A DNA stretch of 64,000 bases from UBA8231 sp036011085 (GCA_036011085.1 DASCMS010000129.1:44388-108387), one strand, 5' to 3'. Positions 35,019 to 44,717 are shown, counted from the first letter of the stretch. Notes: generated by a model from the sequence alone, not told the origin. Made by a program: numbers and translations.

Positions 35019-35429
35019 TCACTCATGGGTGGTTGATCCTCCATAACGAGACAGAAAGCCCTGCAGGTAACGTGACTCAAAGCGGGCCCGGTTCCACGGC
35101 CGCCGCGATACCCGATGGTGCTGCGCTGGAATGAGCACGTACGTCTCCGCCGGCAGCTCCACGGCGTCGGCCATCACCGTCACGGTGCGGCGTTCATACC
35201 AGTCCCCCTCGAAATCATCGAGACGTCGAAGGCTGGCGTCATCGACGTCGTGCCACAGGACGCCGTCGGCAGCAGCGGCAGCCTCCTCCACCAGACCCGG
35301 GTAGGTTTCGCCGCGCAGCGCGTAACGGGCATACCCCTGCAACAGGGCCGCCTGCGCATCGAATAATCGGCCGACGACGACCTCCATCACCCGCGGGATC
35401 ATCAGCGATCCATAGGTGAACACGTGCAC
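35019..35429 (-). CDS. Gamma-glutamylcyclotransferase-like (AIG2/GGCT) protein
   Basis: 136 aa. N-terminal FTYGSLMIP is the substrate-binding YGSL motif and LDDFEGDWYERRTV carries the conserved Glu of the fold. These enzymes cyclise gamma-glutamyl peptides to 5-oxoproline; many bacterial versions have other amine substrates. GTG start at 35429, 8 nt after the oxidoreductase gene. Confidence 0.85.
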   Translation of the reverse strand: MHVFTYGSLMIPRVMEVVVGRLFDAQAALLQGYARYALRGETYPGLVEEAAAAADGVLWHDVDDASLRRLDDFEGDWYERRTVTVMADAVELPAETYVLIPAQHHRVSRRPWNRARFESRYLQGFLSRYGGSTTHE

Positions 35430-35437
35430 GGTGACAC

Positions 35438-36772
35438 TCAGTCCCTGGCCGGGTATTCGAGGTCGACGACACAGTTGCCTCGGCGGGCTCGATCGGCGCT
35501 GAATCCGAGCAGGTGTCCGGTGACCGAGTCCTCGATGCTCGTCGTCGACAGCGACGGCGACTCACCGCGCACGACCTTGAGGAAGTCTTCCACCAGTCGC
35601 ATATCACCACCACCGTGGCCACCGAAGGCGCCGGTCATGTCCCCTGCCTGACGCAGGTCGACGACCTCTTCCGAGTACTCGTGCCCGGGGCGCGGGTCGA
35701 TGTGGCGGATGACGAAGCGGCTGTCCTCCATGACACCCTGAATCTCGCCACGGGTGCCGACCAGGTGCAGGGACCGGGTCGGCTTCGACGACCCGCCGAT
35801 CATGTTCAGCGTCGCCGAGACGCCGTCGGCGAACTCGATGACGACGGACTGGTGGTCGACGACATCGTTGTCGCATTTCCATACGCAGCGGCCGTAGGGG
35901 TTGTCCCCGCGCAGAGATTCGTGCTTGTCCTCGAGCGTCGGGTTGTCGATGTGCTCGAGGCTGTCCCACACATAGAAAGACCAGCGGTCGGGATGGTCGA
36001 TGTAGTGTTTGCGTGCCGAGTACAGACAGTCCGACTCGATGGCACAGTCCACCAGGCAACGCGTGCCGGCGTCCCGGGGTGCCCGCTCGGGTCGGAACTG
36101 CAGGTTCGAGCCGAAGCTGGAGACCCGCGCTGCCGGCACGCCGGTGTGCATCCAGGCGATGAGGTCGAGATCGTGGCAGGACTTGGCCATCAGCATCGTC
36201 GACTGGCACACCTGTTCACGGTTCCACTTGCCGCGGACGAAGCCGACGGCCATGTGATGGTAGGAGACGTGTTCGACGGCCTGGATGTTCACAAGGTCGC
36301 CGATGACACCGTCGGCAACCTGCTGGCGGATGGCGGCATAGAACGGAGCGTACCGGAGAACGTGGCAGATGGAGACCTGTCGCTCGTGCTGACGGGCGGT
36401 CTCGACGAGCTGCCACATTTCCCCCTCACCCGTGGCGAAGGGCTTTTCCAGCAGCAGGTGATAGCCGGCCCGCAGCAGCGGCAGGGACGTGGGCACATGC
36501 TGGTGGTCCATGGTGCCGTTGATGATGAGGTCGGCGAACTTCGGCGCTACTGCCAACTCCTCGGCACTGCCGAAACAGCGATCGGCAGGCAGCTCGTACT
36601 GGTGCTGAACCAGCTGGCGCCGTTGCTCGATGAGATCGGCGACGCCGACGATGCGCAGCTCGTCGGGGTGACTCTTGGCGTAGGCAGCGTAGGTCAGGGC
36701 CCGGTGGCCGGCGCCGACAATGATGGCCTCGAGAGGGCGATCCTGACGATCTTCCATGGGCGCCTCAGCCAT
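35438..36772 (-). CDS. Gfo/Idh/MocA family oxidoreductase
   Basis: 444 aa. Rossmann motif LEAIIVGAGHRALTYAAYAK, catalytic motif LLLEKPFATG, and MLMAKSCHDLDLIAWMHTG with the Lys-Ser-Cys-His-Asp block common to one subfamily. An insertion around 220-275 contains Cys residues (TRCLVDCAIESDCLYSARKH). ATG 36772 overlaps the upstream stop by 8 nt (ATGGCTGA); ATG 36757 (MEDRQDRP) is an alternative. Probably oxidises a sugar released by the upstream esterase and glycosidase-like genes. Confidence 0.87.
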   Translation of the reverse strand: MAEAPMEDRQDRPLEAIIVGAGHRALTYAAYAKSHPDELRIVGVADLIEQRRQLVQHQYELPADRCFGSAEELAVAPKFADLIINGTMDHQHVPTSLPLLRAGYHLLLEKPFATGEGEMWQLVETARQHERQVSICHVLRYAPFYAAIRQQVADGVIGDLVNIQAVEHVSYHHMAVGFVRGKWNREQVCQSTMLMAKSCHDLDLIAWMHTGVPAARVSSFGSNLQFRPERAPRDAGTRCLVDCAIESDCLYSARKHYIDHPDRWSFYVWDSLEHIDNPTLEDKHESLRGDNPYGRCVWKCDNDVVDHQSVVIEFADGVSATLNMIGGSSKPTRSLHLVGTRGEIQGVMEDSRFVIRHIDPRPGHEYSEEVVDLRQAGDMTGAFGGHGGGDMRLVEDFLKVVRGESPSLSTTSIEDSVTGHLLGFSADRARRGNCVVDLEYPARD

Positions 36773-37805
36773 CCATGATGGCCGGATCCAACTCGACCAT
36801 GCCAATCCCCGGTGAGACGTCAGTATCGCCGGCGTAGCGCGGCGCCTGGTCGTGGCAGGTGGGTCGACCGTTGTAGGGCAGCAGCCATCGGCCCTGCCAC
36901 AGACAGGGCGGGGCCTTCGTCGTCACCATGCCACAGTCGAACCGGCCCCGTCCACCAAGGGGCAGCAAGGGTTGACGGTCGTCGCAACGGGTCCACGACC
37001 AGCCGTCGATGCTGGCCACCCGCTGCACGTCCATGGTCTGATCGTCGGTATGGTGGCACAACAGCAGGCCACCGTACCCTCCGGTCGTGGGATAAGGCAC
37101 CATCCAGTAGTGCTGCAGATCGGGCGGGTCGTCGGCATCCGGCTCCAGCACCGTCACCGGTCCCACCCAGCCGCCATCGAATTGCTCGGGTCCCCGCCAG
37201 ACCGACACCCGGCGATGGATCTGCTTCAGGTTGTCCCGTTCGCCCGACAGATCCGGGTTGTGCTTCCACGTCTGCTGGTAGAGGAACCAGCCGGCCAGGC
37301 CCAGGGGTGTGTCGAGTCCCGGCCGAGCCGGCACCATGGAGGCGGCGTCGTTGGCGTTGGTGATGATGGGCCCTTCATGCAGCGGTTGCCAGGACAGTCC
37401 GTCAGAACTGACGGCGAGGCAGATACCGGCGCGTGACTCACCTGTGGGTCGCTCCCAGTAGAGCATCTTCCACCGCCAGTCCGGCCGTGGCTCCTCCGGC
37501 TCGTGCAGGATGCGCATGGGCATGAACACACCCCAGTGTGTCTCGTGACCGGCGCTGTGCATGACGACGTTGGTACCATCTCCCAGATCCGGCTTCTCCC
37601 AGTTCCTGCCGTCGGTGGACAGCGCCAGGCAGAGAACGTTGTCGAGGGGGCGGTCCCGGTGCAGGACGAGATAGTAGAGTCGCAGCCGCGTGCCATCGGG
37701 ATCGGGCAGCAGGGCCACGGCACTCAGCACGGCGCCGGACTCCCACGGATGATCAGCCGGCAGGATCGGTGCGTCGGATCGGGACAGGATCCAGCTCGAG
37801 TTCAT
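36765..37805 (-). CDS. GH32/43-like five-bladed propeller protein (start uncertain)
   Basis: 346 aa. Strand-rich sequence with LRLYYLVLHRDRPL, CLALSTDGRNWEKPD, LAVSSDGLSWQPLHEG and VASIDGWSWTRCDD, the repeating S-x-DG-x-x-W pattern of GH32/43/68-type or related glycosidase folds. The acidic catalytic residues are not identified with confidence. ATG 37805 (MNSSWILSR) is the first in-frame canonical start after the esterase stop; no ribosome site is seen, and coding-like sequence continues about 17 codons upstream without ATG, GTG or TTG, so a rare start codon is possible. Confidence 0.65.
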   Translation of the reverse strand: MNSSWILSRSDAPILPADHPWESGAVLSAVALLPDPDGTRLRLYYLVLHRDRPLDNVLCLALSTDGRNWEKPDLGDGTNVVMHSAGHETHWGVFMPMRILHEPEEPRPDWRWKMLYWERPTGESRAGICLAVSSDGLSWQPLHEGPIITNANDAASMVPARPGLDTPLGLAGWFLYQQTWKHNPDLSGERDNLKQIHRRVSVWRGPEQFDGGWVGPVTVLEPDADDPPDLQHYWMVPYPTTGGYGGLLLCHHTDDQTMDVQRVASIDGWSWTRCDDRQPLLPLGGRGRFDCGMVTTKAPPCLWQGRWLLPYNGRPTCHDQAPRYAGDTDVSPGIGMVELDPAIMDG

Positions 37806-37851
37806 GCAGGTATGGACCGGCGCAGGGGGCGATCGGCGTGCATCCAGCAGC

Positions 37852-39075
37852 TCAACCGCGCCAGTGGCGATCGGCGAAATCCATCCACCGGTTCCAGTCA
37901 TAGGTGGTGACATCGTGTCCACCGGGACGGACGTGGTAGCCGATGCTGCCGTCGGCCAGGGGCTGACTGACGGGCGGCATCTGCTGGGCATCCAACTCGC
38001 GCTGACCCAGCAGTTCGTAGACCGGCGAGGCATGACGAGAGGCGAGGTACTCCCCTTTCGGATCCGCCCATTGATCATCGATGGCGCTGGCTACATACAC
38101 CGGGCGTGGCGCCGCCAGGGCGATGAGCTGGTGCTGGTCGACGGGCAGCTCGTCTTCGCAATCATTGTAGGCGCGGTGGTTGTCGCAGAACCAGTGGGGG
38201 AAGTTGCCGTTGATGGCCGCCACGGTTTCGCCGAAACGCCGCCGTGCCAGCGCGGCGCCGCCACAGCCGGAGTTGTTGGAGATGACGAGAGCGAAGCGTT
38301 CATCGCAGGCGCCGGCCCAGAGCGCCGTCTTGCCCAGACGGGAATGGCCCATCACGGCGACGTGCGCGGCATCGACGGCGTCGTCCTCTTCGAGCACGTC
38401 GAGGCCACGACTCAGGCCCCAGGCCCAGGCGCTGATACTGCCCCACTGGTGAGGTTCGGGTTGTGTCTGGCCGTCCTGATAGAACAGTGGATGTACGCCG
38501 TTGGCGTAGCCATCGTCGAAGTCGGGGTCGAGATCGCCGCAGTAGATGGTGGCCAGCCCGTAGCCCCGGGCGAGGATGTCTGCCACCGGCCAGCGTGAGG
38601 CGAACACTCCCCGCGACGCCTCGGTGGCCCGATGGTCGACGATCTGATTCGACTTGCTGCTCTGCATCCACTCCGTTGACAGACGAATGCCGGGATCGGT
38701 GTGGATGGAGTGATTGCCAAAGAAGTTGAGTCCCAGAAAGACCCGTGTCGGCCCGGTGGCCTCAGAGGGCAGGTAAAGGAGTAGGTCCATCGCCGGAGAG
38801 GTCTCGTCGTCGCCGAAGCGGAGGCGGGTCTGCCGGCGCACGGCTCGACCCCCGAGGGCGCCGGGGTCCTCGTCGAGGATCTCGGTATGTGATGACTCGA
38901 AGGGACCTGGCATCCGTCCGTAGACCTCGTCCTCGAACAATCGCAGGATTTCCGGCCTCCGTCGACTCTGCCAATCAGCGGCTGTCGCCACCGGGTTGCC
39001 GGCGGCATCGATCAGCGGATCCGGCAACTCATAGGAGGGCACGGCGGATTCGTCGTAGTTCGTCTGGGGTTCCAT
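37852..39075 (-). CDS. Glucuronoyl esterase-like (CE15-type) alpha/beta hydrolase
   Basis: 407 aa. The nucleophile motif reads VAVMGHSRLGKTALWAGACD followed by SNNSGCGGAALARR. CE15 glucuronoyl esterases usually have GCSRxGKG; here His replaces Cys and Thr the second Gly. The fold ends with YHVRPGGHDVTTYDWNRW, supplying the catalytic His. No signal peptide. ATG 39075 (MEPQTNYDES) is only 18 nt from the nitrilase start on the other strand. Likely removes ester groups from uronic-acid oligosaccharides. Confidence 0.8.
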   Translation of the reverse strand: MEPQTNYDESAVPSYELPDPLIDAAGNPVATAADWQSRRRPEILRLFEDEVYGRMPGPFESSHTEILDEDPGALGGRAVRRQTRLRFGDDETSPAMDLLLYLPSEATGPTRVFLGLNFFGNHSIHTDPGIRLSTEWMQSSKSNQIVDHRATEASRGVFASRWPVADILARGYGLATIYCGDLDPDFDDGYANGVHPLFYQDGQTQPEPHQWGSISAWAWGLSRGLDVLEEDDAVDAAHVAVMGHSRLGKTALWAGACDERFALVISNNSGCGGAALARRRFGETVAAINGNFPHWFCDNHRAYNDCEDELPVDQHQLIALAAPRPVYVASAIDDQWADPKGEYLASRHASPVYELLGQRELDAQQMPPVSQPLADGSIGYHVRPGGHDVTTYDWNRWMDFADRHWRG

Positions 39076-39093
39076 ATTGGTAGGATGCCCAAC

Positions 39094-39945
39094 ATGAGCC
39101 GCCGTGTCCATATCGCCGTCGTGCAGCCTCCCGCCGTGGGGTCGGATATGCCGCACACGGTCATGCGCGATCGGGCGGTGGAGCTGCTCGACGAGGCCGG
39201 TGCCCGGGGCGCCGACATCATCTGCCTGCCCGAGTATCTCAACGCCATGGGGCGTGACGAGGCGATGTGGCAGGAACCACCGGGCATCGAGGCGGAGCCC
39301 CTGCAGACCGAAGTCGCCGAACTCGCCCGCAGGCATTCGACCTATGTCATTCTACCCCTGCTGGCAGGCGACAACGGTCGCATCACCAATACATCATTCC
39401 TGCTCGACCGCTCCGGCGCCGTCGTCGGGCGCTACGACAAGACCCACTTGACCGCCGTCGAGCGGGAGGACCAGAACGTCTGTCCCGGGGATGACTACCC
39501 GGTATTCGATGTCGACTTCGGTCGTATCGGCATCATGACCTGCTATGATGGCCACTTCCCCGAGGTGGCCCGCATCCTGGCGTTGCAGGGCGCCGAGGTC
39601 ATCTTCTTTCCGACGCTGCAGCGACGGCTCACCGCCGAGGCACTCGATCTGCAGGTACGCTGCCGGGCTATCGACAACTGCGTGTACGTGGCCCGCGCCA
39701 GTTACGGCACACCGGAGGGTATCGCCTGGGTACCGGGCATGGTGGCCGGTAAAAGCTGCATCGTCGACTTCGAGGGCACCGTACTGGCTGACACCGGTCC
39801 TCGGGTCGGCGTGGCGTCAACGACGATCGACCTGGACCGGCCGAGGGTGAAGGAGCGTTCCTTCGGCGGGCAGGTCGGGGACGCGGCGCAGTTTCTGCGC
39901 CAGGACCGACGGCCCGACACCTACGGCCGCCTCCTCGAACCGTAG
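39094..39945 (+). CDS. Carbon-nitrogen hydrolase (nitrilase superfamily)
   Basis: 283 aa. Catalytic triad regions: IICLPEYLN (Glu), RYDKTHLTAVE (Lys) and IGIMTCYDGHFPEVAR (Cys). Cytoplasmic amidase or N-carbamoyl hydrolase type. Two ATGs compete: 39085 and 39094. AGGA at 39082-39085 is well placed for 39094 (MSRRVHIAVVQ), which also fits the family N-terminus. Converges on the M16 gene 11 nt downstream. Confidence 0.9.
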   Translation: MSRRVHIAVVQPPAVGSDMPHTVMRDRAVELLDEAGARGADIICLPEYLNAMGRDEAMWQEPPGIEAEPLQTEVAELARRHSTYVILPLLAGDNGRITNTSFLLDRSGAVVGRYDKTHLTAVEREDQNVCPGDDYPVFDVDFGRIGIMTCYDGHFPEVARILALQGAEVIFFPTLQRRLTAEALDLQVRCRAIDNCVYVARASYGTPEGIAWVPGMVAGKSCIVDFEGTVLADTGPRVGVASTTIDLDRPRVKERSFGGQVGDAAQFLRQDRRPDTYGRLLEP

Positions 39946-39956
39946 GCCCCCCGCAG

Positions 39957-42701
39957 TTACAGCCGGTTGCCGTCCACGTCCAGCAGCTGGATATCGCCAA
40001 ACCCGAGAGCCTGGATCGGCGTCTCGATCTTCGCCCGGTCCCCGACGATGACCCACAACAGGCCATCCGGGTTGAAGAGCCGGCTGCCGGCCTCGGTGAC
40101 CTCGTCCAGCGTCAGGCCGCGAATGCTGTTGGGAAAGTCATCCCAGTACCCGTCGTCAAAACCGAAGCGGACCAGGTCGACGATATCCTGGGCGACGGCA
40201 TCGTTGCGCTCCCAACGTCCCGGTAAGGTCAGGGTGTTTTTGTCCTTGACCTTGGCCAGCTCCTCCGCCGTGGGCGGGACGTCGCCGACAATGGCGGCCA
40301 ACTCCTTGTGGATTTCCGCCATCGACTCGGCTGTCTTGTCGGTCTGCGCCGAGGTCTCCAACAGATAGGCGCCCGGCCCACGGATGCTGACCAGACGGGT
40401 GCGGGCGTAGTAGGCCCAGTGTTTGTCCTCGCGCAGATTCATGTTCAGGCGCGCCGTGAAAGTGCCCCCGAGGATGTCGTTGAGGGCCTCGTTGGCGATG
40501 TCGTCGGGGTTCGCCTTGGGGGGTGCCAGATGGATGGCGAAGATCATCGACTGTTCCGACTCCGGCCTGTCTACCAGATACACCTGCGTGCTGTTCCGCC
40601 GGACGGCGGGTGCCAGATTTTTCGCCGGTACCTCCCCTGACTTCCACTTGCCGAAGCGACGTTCCAGCTTCGGCAGGATCTCGTCCAGGCTCGTGGCGCC
40701 GACAACGACGAGGGTGGCATTGTTGGGCCGGAACCAGGTGTGATGGAAGTCGGCCAGGGCATCCCGTGTCAGAGCGGCCACCGACGCCTCGGTGCCGGTG
40801 CCGGTCAGAGGCAGGCCGTAGGCGTGATCGTCACCCCACAGCAATGCCGGAAACAGGCGATAGGCCAGATTCCGCGGGGTCGATTTCTCCCGTTAAATTC
40901 CGGCCAGGCGCTGCTTCTGTACGCGGTCGAATTCATCCTGGGGAAACGCCGGGCTGAGCACGACATCGGCCATCACATCCAGGGAGGCGTCGAGGTTCTC
41001 CTTCAACGCCGAGAAGGAGACCACGTTCTGGTCGAGAGTGGAACGCATGCTCAGCGTCGCTCCGAGCATGGCGAGCTCGTCGCTGATCTCCAGGGCGGAT
41101 CTCTTCTTCGTGCCCTCCTCCATCATGCTCACCGCCAGGCTGGAGGTGCCCAGCAGCCCGAGCTGATCGGAGGCGTGGCCGGCATCGAGGATGAGGCGCA
41201 AGCCGACGACGGGCACGGCCTGCCGTTCGACGAGAATGACCTGCAGACCGTTGTCGAGGCGGGCCCGCTTCATCGTGGGAAACTTCACCTCCGGGAAGCT
41301 GTCAGGCATGGGCAGCTCGGAGCGGTCCACCTGGCTCTCCGGTGAGGCATAATCAGGGAAGGGATAGACCTCGATGACGGACGCCCCGGAGCTCATCCAC
41401 TCCCGGGCAGCGTCATGCAGATCCTGAGGCGTGGCCGAGCGCACGCGTTCCAGCTTCACTTTATAGTGCTCGGCATCGCCGGCGTACACCTGGTTCATCG
41501 CCAGGGTCTGAGCTTTGCCACCGAAGTAGCCGATCTCTTCGATGTTGCGAATGAAGCGGGCCACGTGCTGCGTTTTCACGCGTTCCACCTCACGCTCCGT
41601 GGGGCCGTCGGCCAGCAGTCGGGCCAGCTCCTCGTCGAGGGCCTGCTCAACCGCCACCAGATCGGCGCCGGGCTGGGCGGTGATGTCGATCTGCAGCACA
41701 CCGGCGATCTCGAAGGGATAGACGGAGGCCCCCACGTCCGTGGCGATCTGATCGTCGTAGACCAGGCGCTTGAACAGCCGGGAGGTCTTACCCATGGCCA
41801 GCACGTCGCTGACCAGGTCCATGTACTGACGATCAGGATCGGTGTACTGAGGCAGGACCCAGGCTTTGGTAAGGCGCGCCTGCGGTACCCGGTCCTGCAT
41901 CACCTCCCGGACTTCCTCCGAACGACGCGGTACCCATCGGTCCAGGCGGGAGACCACAGGACCGGAGTCGATGCCCCCGAAATACTCCACCACCCTGGCG
42001 TGTACGTCCTCGGTGTCGATGTCACCGGCGATGACGAGGGTGGCATTGGCGGCACCGTAGTAGTCTTCGAACCACTCGTGTACGTCCTCCAGAGAGGCCG
42101 CCTCCAGATCTTCCATGGAGCTGATGGTCTCCCAGGAATACGGATGGCCCACGGGAAACATCAATTCGCCCAGCCGGCTCTCCGCCTTGGCGTACGGCTG
42201 GTCCTCCCCCTGGCGCTTCTCGTTCTGCACAACCCCCCGTTGCTCGTCGAGCCGCTCCTGGGTCACCGCCCCGAGCATGTGCCCCATGCGATCGGATTCC
42301 ATCCACAGCACGGCGTCGAGGGCGGTGATCGGCACGTTCTGGAAGTAGTTGGTCCGATCGAGCCAGGTCGTGCCACTGACGTCGGTGGCACCGAGCCGGT
42401 CGAGGGCGCGGAAGTAATCGTCGTCGAAGTTCTCCGAGCCGTTGTACATCAGGTGCTCGAAGAGGTGGGCGAAGCCGGTCTTGCCGATCTTCTCGTTCTT
42501 GGAGCCCACATGGTACCAGACATTGACGCAGACGATGGGCGCTTTATGGTCCTCGTGGACGATGAGGGTCAGGCCGTTGTCGAGGACGAACTTCGTGTAC
42601 GGGATATCGACGTCGTCCGCGGCCGTGATCAGCGATGGCCAAAGGGCCAGCGCACACACGGCAGATACGAGCCACCGGGACCATCGGTTGGGGCGATTCA
42701 T
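39957..42701 (-). pseudogene. M16 family zinc protease interrupted by one in-frame TAA
   Basis: Secreted two-domain M16 (insulinase/PqqL-like) peptidase of about 914 codons. ATG 42701 has AGGAGA at 6-nt spacing and begins a signal peptide (NRPNRWSRWLVSAVCALALW). The zinc motif HLFEH is in TGFAHLFEHLMYNG. Reading is interrupted by TAA at 40895-40893: ...RLAGI-stop-REKSTPRNLAYRLF..., the same frame continuing with conserved M16 sequence (WGDDHAYGLPL) to 39957. A CAA to TAA change would explain it. Either a recent nonsense mutation, a sequencing error or readthrough. Part 1 (602 aa) keeps the HxxEH domain; part 2 is 311 aa. Confidence 0.88.
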
Positions 42702-42748
42702 GGGTCTCTCCTGAGAGCGGTTCTGTTCATCGGCCAGCAGTAGAGAGG

Positions 42749-42777
42749 ATTGTAGCTGATTGGGGCGACGACACCAA
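42749..42777 (-). promoter_or_regulatory. Candidate promoter for the M16 gene
   Basis: On the minus strand TTGGTG (42777-42772) and TACAAT (42754-42749) are 17 nt apart. The -10 box matches at 5 of 6 positions. Predicted leader about 41 nt, ending in the AGGAGA ribosome site. Its presence suggests the M16 gene has its own promoter. Confidence 0.5.
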
Positions 42778-42801
42778 CAGCGGGCGTTCGGACACCAACA
42801 G
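42770..42801. repeat. Direct repeat GACACCAACAG x2, 21-nt period
   Basis: The 11-mer occurs at 42770-42780 and 42791-42801, two helical turns apart. The first copy overlaps the predicted -35 box of the M16 promoter. Such spacing suits tandem binding of a regulator on one DNA face. Confidence 0.55.
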
Positions 42802-42859
42802 AAACGGCCCGTCGCCGGTGGCGAGCGGACCGCGGGAAGGAACACGACGGGGCAGAATC

Positions 42860-43150
42860 CTAGCGGATGTCGACCATCTTCAGCAGACAGATATGCAGGC
42901 GACGCTCTTTCTCTGGTACGGCCGTCACATATTGGGCGGACACCAGACGTCGCAGTGCCGCTCGCACCGGCCCCAGACCGGCTCTGCCTTCGGCGTAGGC
43001 GATGCCGCTCTCCTTGGCCACCTCGGACACCACGACACTGAACTCCTCGACTCCCTCGGCCTGCGCCTTGCGGCACAGATAGATCCAGAGCTTGAAGGAG
43101 GGGGCCCCGAGGGCCTGCAGGTGCTCGCTGGCGTTGGTCGACGTCGTCAT
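42860..43150 (-). CDS. Small winged-helix-like DNA-binding protein (predicted)
   Basis: 96 aa, ATG 43150. FSVVVSEVAKESGIAY looks like a helix-turn-helix and GPVRAALRRLVSAQYV a recognition helix, followed by a short basic strand pair (EKERRLHICLL) like a wing. Basic overall at the C-terminus. It follows the dioxygenase gene by 29 nt and ends the kinase-GNAT-MFS-Gfo-hydrolase-PhyH string, so it may regulate that operon. The family is not recognised; the fold is predicted by eye only. Confidence 0.6.
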   Translation of the reverse strand: MTTSTNASEHLQALGAPSFKLWIYLCRKAQAEGVEEFSVVVSEVAKESGIAYAEGRAGLGPVRAALRRLVSAQYVTAVPEKERRLHICLLKMVDIR

Positions 43151-43179
43151 GGCAGAATCAGACTCATAATGTAGGCAAT

Positions 43180-43995
43180 TCAGTGGTCCCGGTTGGGATT
43201 GGCCATCCCCTGTCCGGCTTCGCGGCGTCGATTGGCGGCACTCACCTCCCGCTGACGCCAGGATCGGTAGGCGGGTGTGTCGATGAAATCGTGCAGTGTC
43301 GCCCGCCGACGGTACGGCACGTAGTTGCCGATATGCCATAACGTGTTGCGGTACAGGCAGAAGTCGCCGGCTGCCAGGTGCAGCTGTCGGGCCCCGGGCA
43401 TGGAGGTACAGTACTGCAGGCAGGCACGCTCCCGGGAAGACCCCTCGAGACCGTCCAGCCCGGGTCCGTCGATGGGCCGTTCGGGGAATCGCGACCTTTC
43501 CCGCGGCAGGTCCGGGCGCAGATGGCTGCCGGGCACGACCCAGGTGGAGGAATCCTCGTACAGGGCGCAATTGACCTGGTTGAACAGATCGATGTCCCGG
43601 TAGTCGGCTTCCCAGCGGTCCAGGTCGAGACCGCTGATGTTGTCCCGCCAGTCGCGGTGCCAGTGTGTGCACCACGGCAGGTCGGCCGGCTCCAGCAGCA
43701 CCCCGAGGCCGTCGGCATGACCGTGGGTGTGTCCGGGGCTCAAGGTTCGCTGCAGGGCATCGACGAGTTCGGGCAATTCGGCAAAGGCGGTGAAGGGCGT
43801 GTGGTCGATGTCGTAATCGAACACCGGCTGCAGCCTCTGCGTCTGCGGGCCGGCCTTCTCCCGGGCCAGGTGCCGCGCCGCGTCGCAGGAGTGCCGCAAC
43901 TCACCGACCAGTGAGGCTGGCAGGATGGACTCGAACACGGTGTATCCTTGAACGTGGTACTCATCGACGTGACGTTCCGACCAGGACCAGCTCAT
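43180..43995 (-). CDS. Phytanoyl-CoA dioxygenase (PhyH) family protein
   Basis: 271 aa. Fe(II) site CTHWHRDWRDN (His-x-Asp) and distal LWHIGNYVPYRRR with the His and a 2-oxoglutarate-binding Arg; WVVPGSHLRPDLPRERSRF lies between. ATG 43995 overlaps the hydrolase stop by 4 nt (ATGA). About 30% longer middle region than minimal PhyH. Substrate unknown. Second PhyH gene in the window, not a close copy of the one at 32831. Confidence 0.87.
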   Translation of the reverse strand: MSWSWSERHVDEYHVQGYTVFESILPASLVGELRHSCDAARHLAREKAGPQTQRLQPVFDYDIDHTPFTAFAELPELVDALQRTLSPGHTHGHADGLGVLLEPADLPWCTHWHRDWRDNISGLDLDRWEADYRDIDLFNQVNCALYEDSSTWVVPGSHLRPDLPRERSRFPERPIDGPGLDGLEGSSRERACLQYCTSMPGARQLHLAAGDFCLYRNTLWHIGNYVPYRRRATLHDFIDTPAYRSWRQREVSAANRRREAGQGMANPNRDH

Positions 43996-44717
43996 CTCTG
44001 CCGGCCCACCTGTTTGACCACCCAGGGAACGACTGTCCTGATCATCGGCACGATGGCGTCGTCACTGAACACGTGATCGGCGCCGGCCAGCTCCACCAGG
44101 CGGGCCTGGGAGGCGCGGTCGGCGATGTCGCGTGAGTCCTGCAGGGGCACCACGTCGTCCGCGGTGCCGTGGACGAGCAGCCAGGGTACCGTCACGGCGG
44201 CGCCGCTGTCGACGACACTGTCGATGGCGGCCATGTCGTCCATGTAGGCACTCGACAACGGACAGGATTCCTCCTCCCACATGCAGCCGGCGTCCGGAGT
44301 CTCCTCGCCGAATTCGCGCTCGGCGAAGGCCCGCGTGTGGACCATGCCCGCCAGCGATACCAGCCAGTGGATGCGCCGGTCGCTGGCTGAGCGCAACACG
44401 CCGACGGCGCCACCCATGCTGTGGCCGACGAAACAGACCGGGCGATCGCCGACAGCGTCGAGCAGGCTGCCCAGGTCTGCCACTTCCTTCGAGATCGTGC
44501 TGTCCTCGAACCGCCCTGCCGAATCGCCGTTGCCGGAGAACGAGAGCCGCAAGGCTGTGATGCCGGCCTCGGCCAGGGCTTTGGCGAGGGCGACGACGAA
44601 GGGCCGGTCTTTGTTCCCTGTCACTCCGTGACCGACGACGACGAGGCCTTCACTGCCGCCCTCGTGAACGGTGTAGTCGATCTGCTCTCCCTGCCGGTTG
44701 TGTACGTCACCAAACAT
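43992..44717 (-). CDS. Alpha/beta hydrolase
   Basis: 241 aa. Oxyanion region VVVGHGVTGNKDRP, nucleophile FVGHSMGGAVGVL (Ser), acid HGTADDVVP (Asp) and GADHVFS (His) make a full triad. Small cytoplasmic esterase or peptidase-like enzyme without a lid insertion. ATG 44717 has GGGAG upstream. Coupled to the following dioxygenase by an ATGA overlap. Confidence 0.88.
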   Translation of the reverse strand: MFGDVHNRQGEQIDYTVHEGGSEGLVVVGHGVTGNKDRPFVVALAKALAEAGITALRLSFSGNGDSAGRFEDSTISKEVADLGSLLDAVGDRPVCFVGHSMGGAVGVLRSASDRRIHWLVSLAGMVHTRAFAEREFGEETPDAGCMWEEESCPLSSAYMDDMAAIDSVVDSGAAVTVPWLLVHGTADDVVPLQDSRDIADRASQARLVELAGADHVFSDDAIVPMIRTVVPWVVKQVGRQR

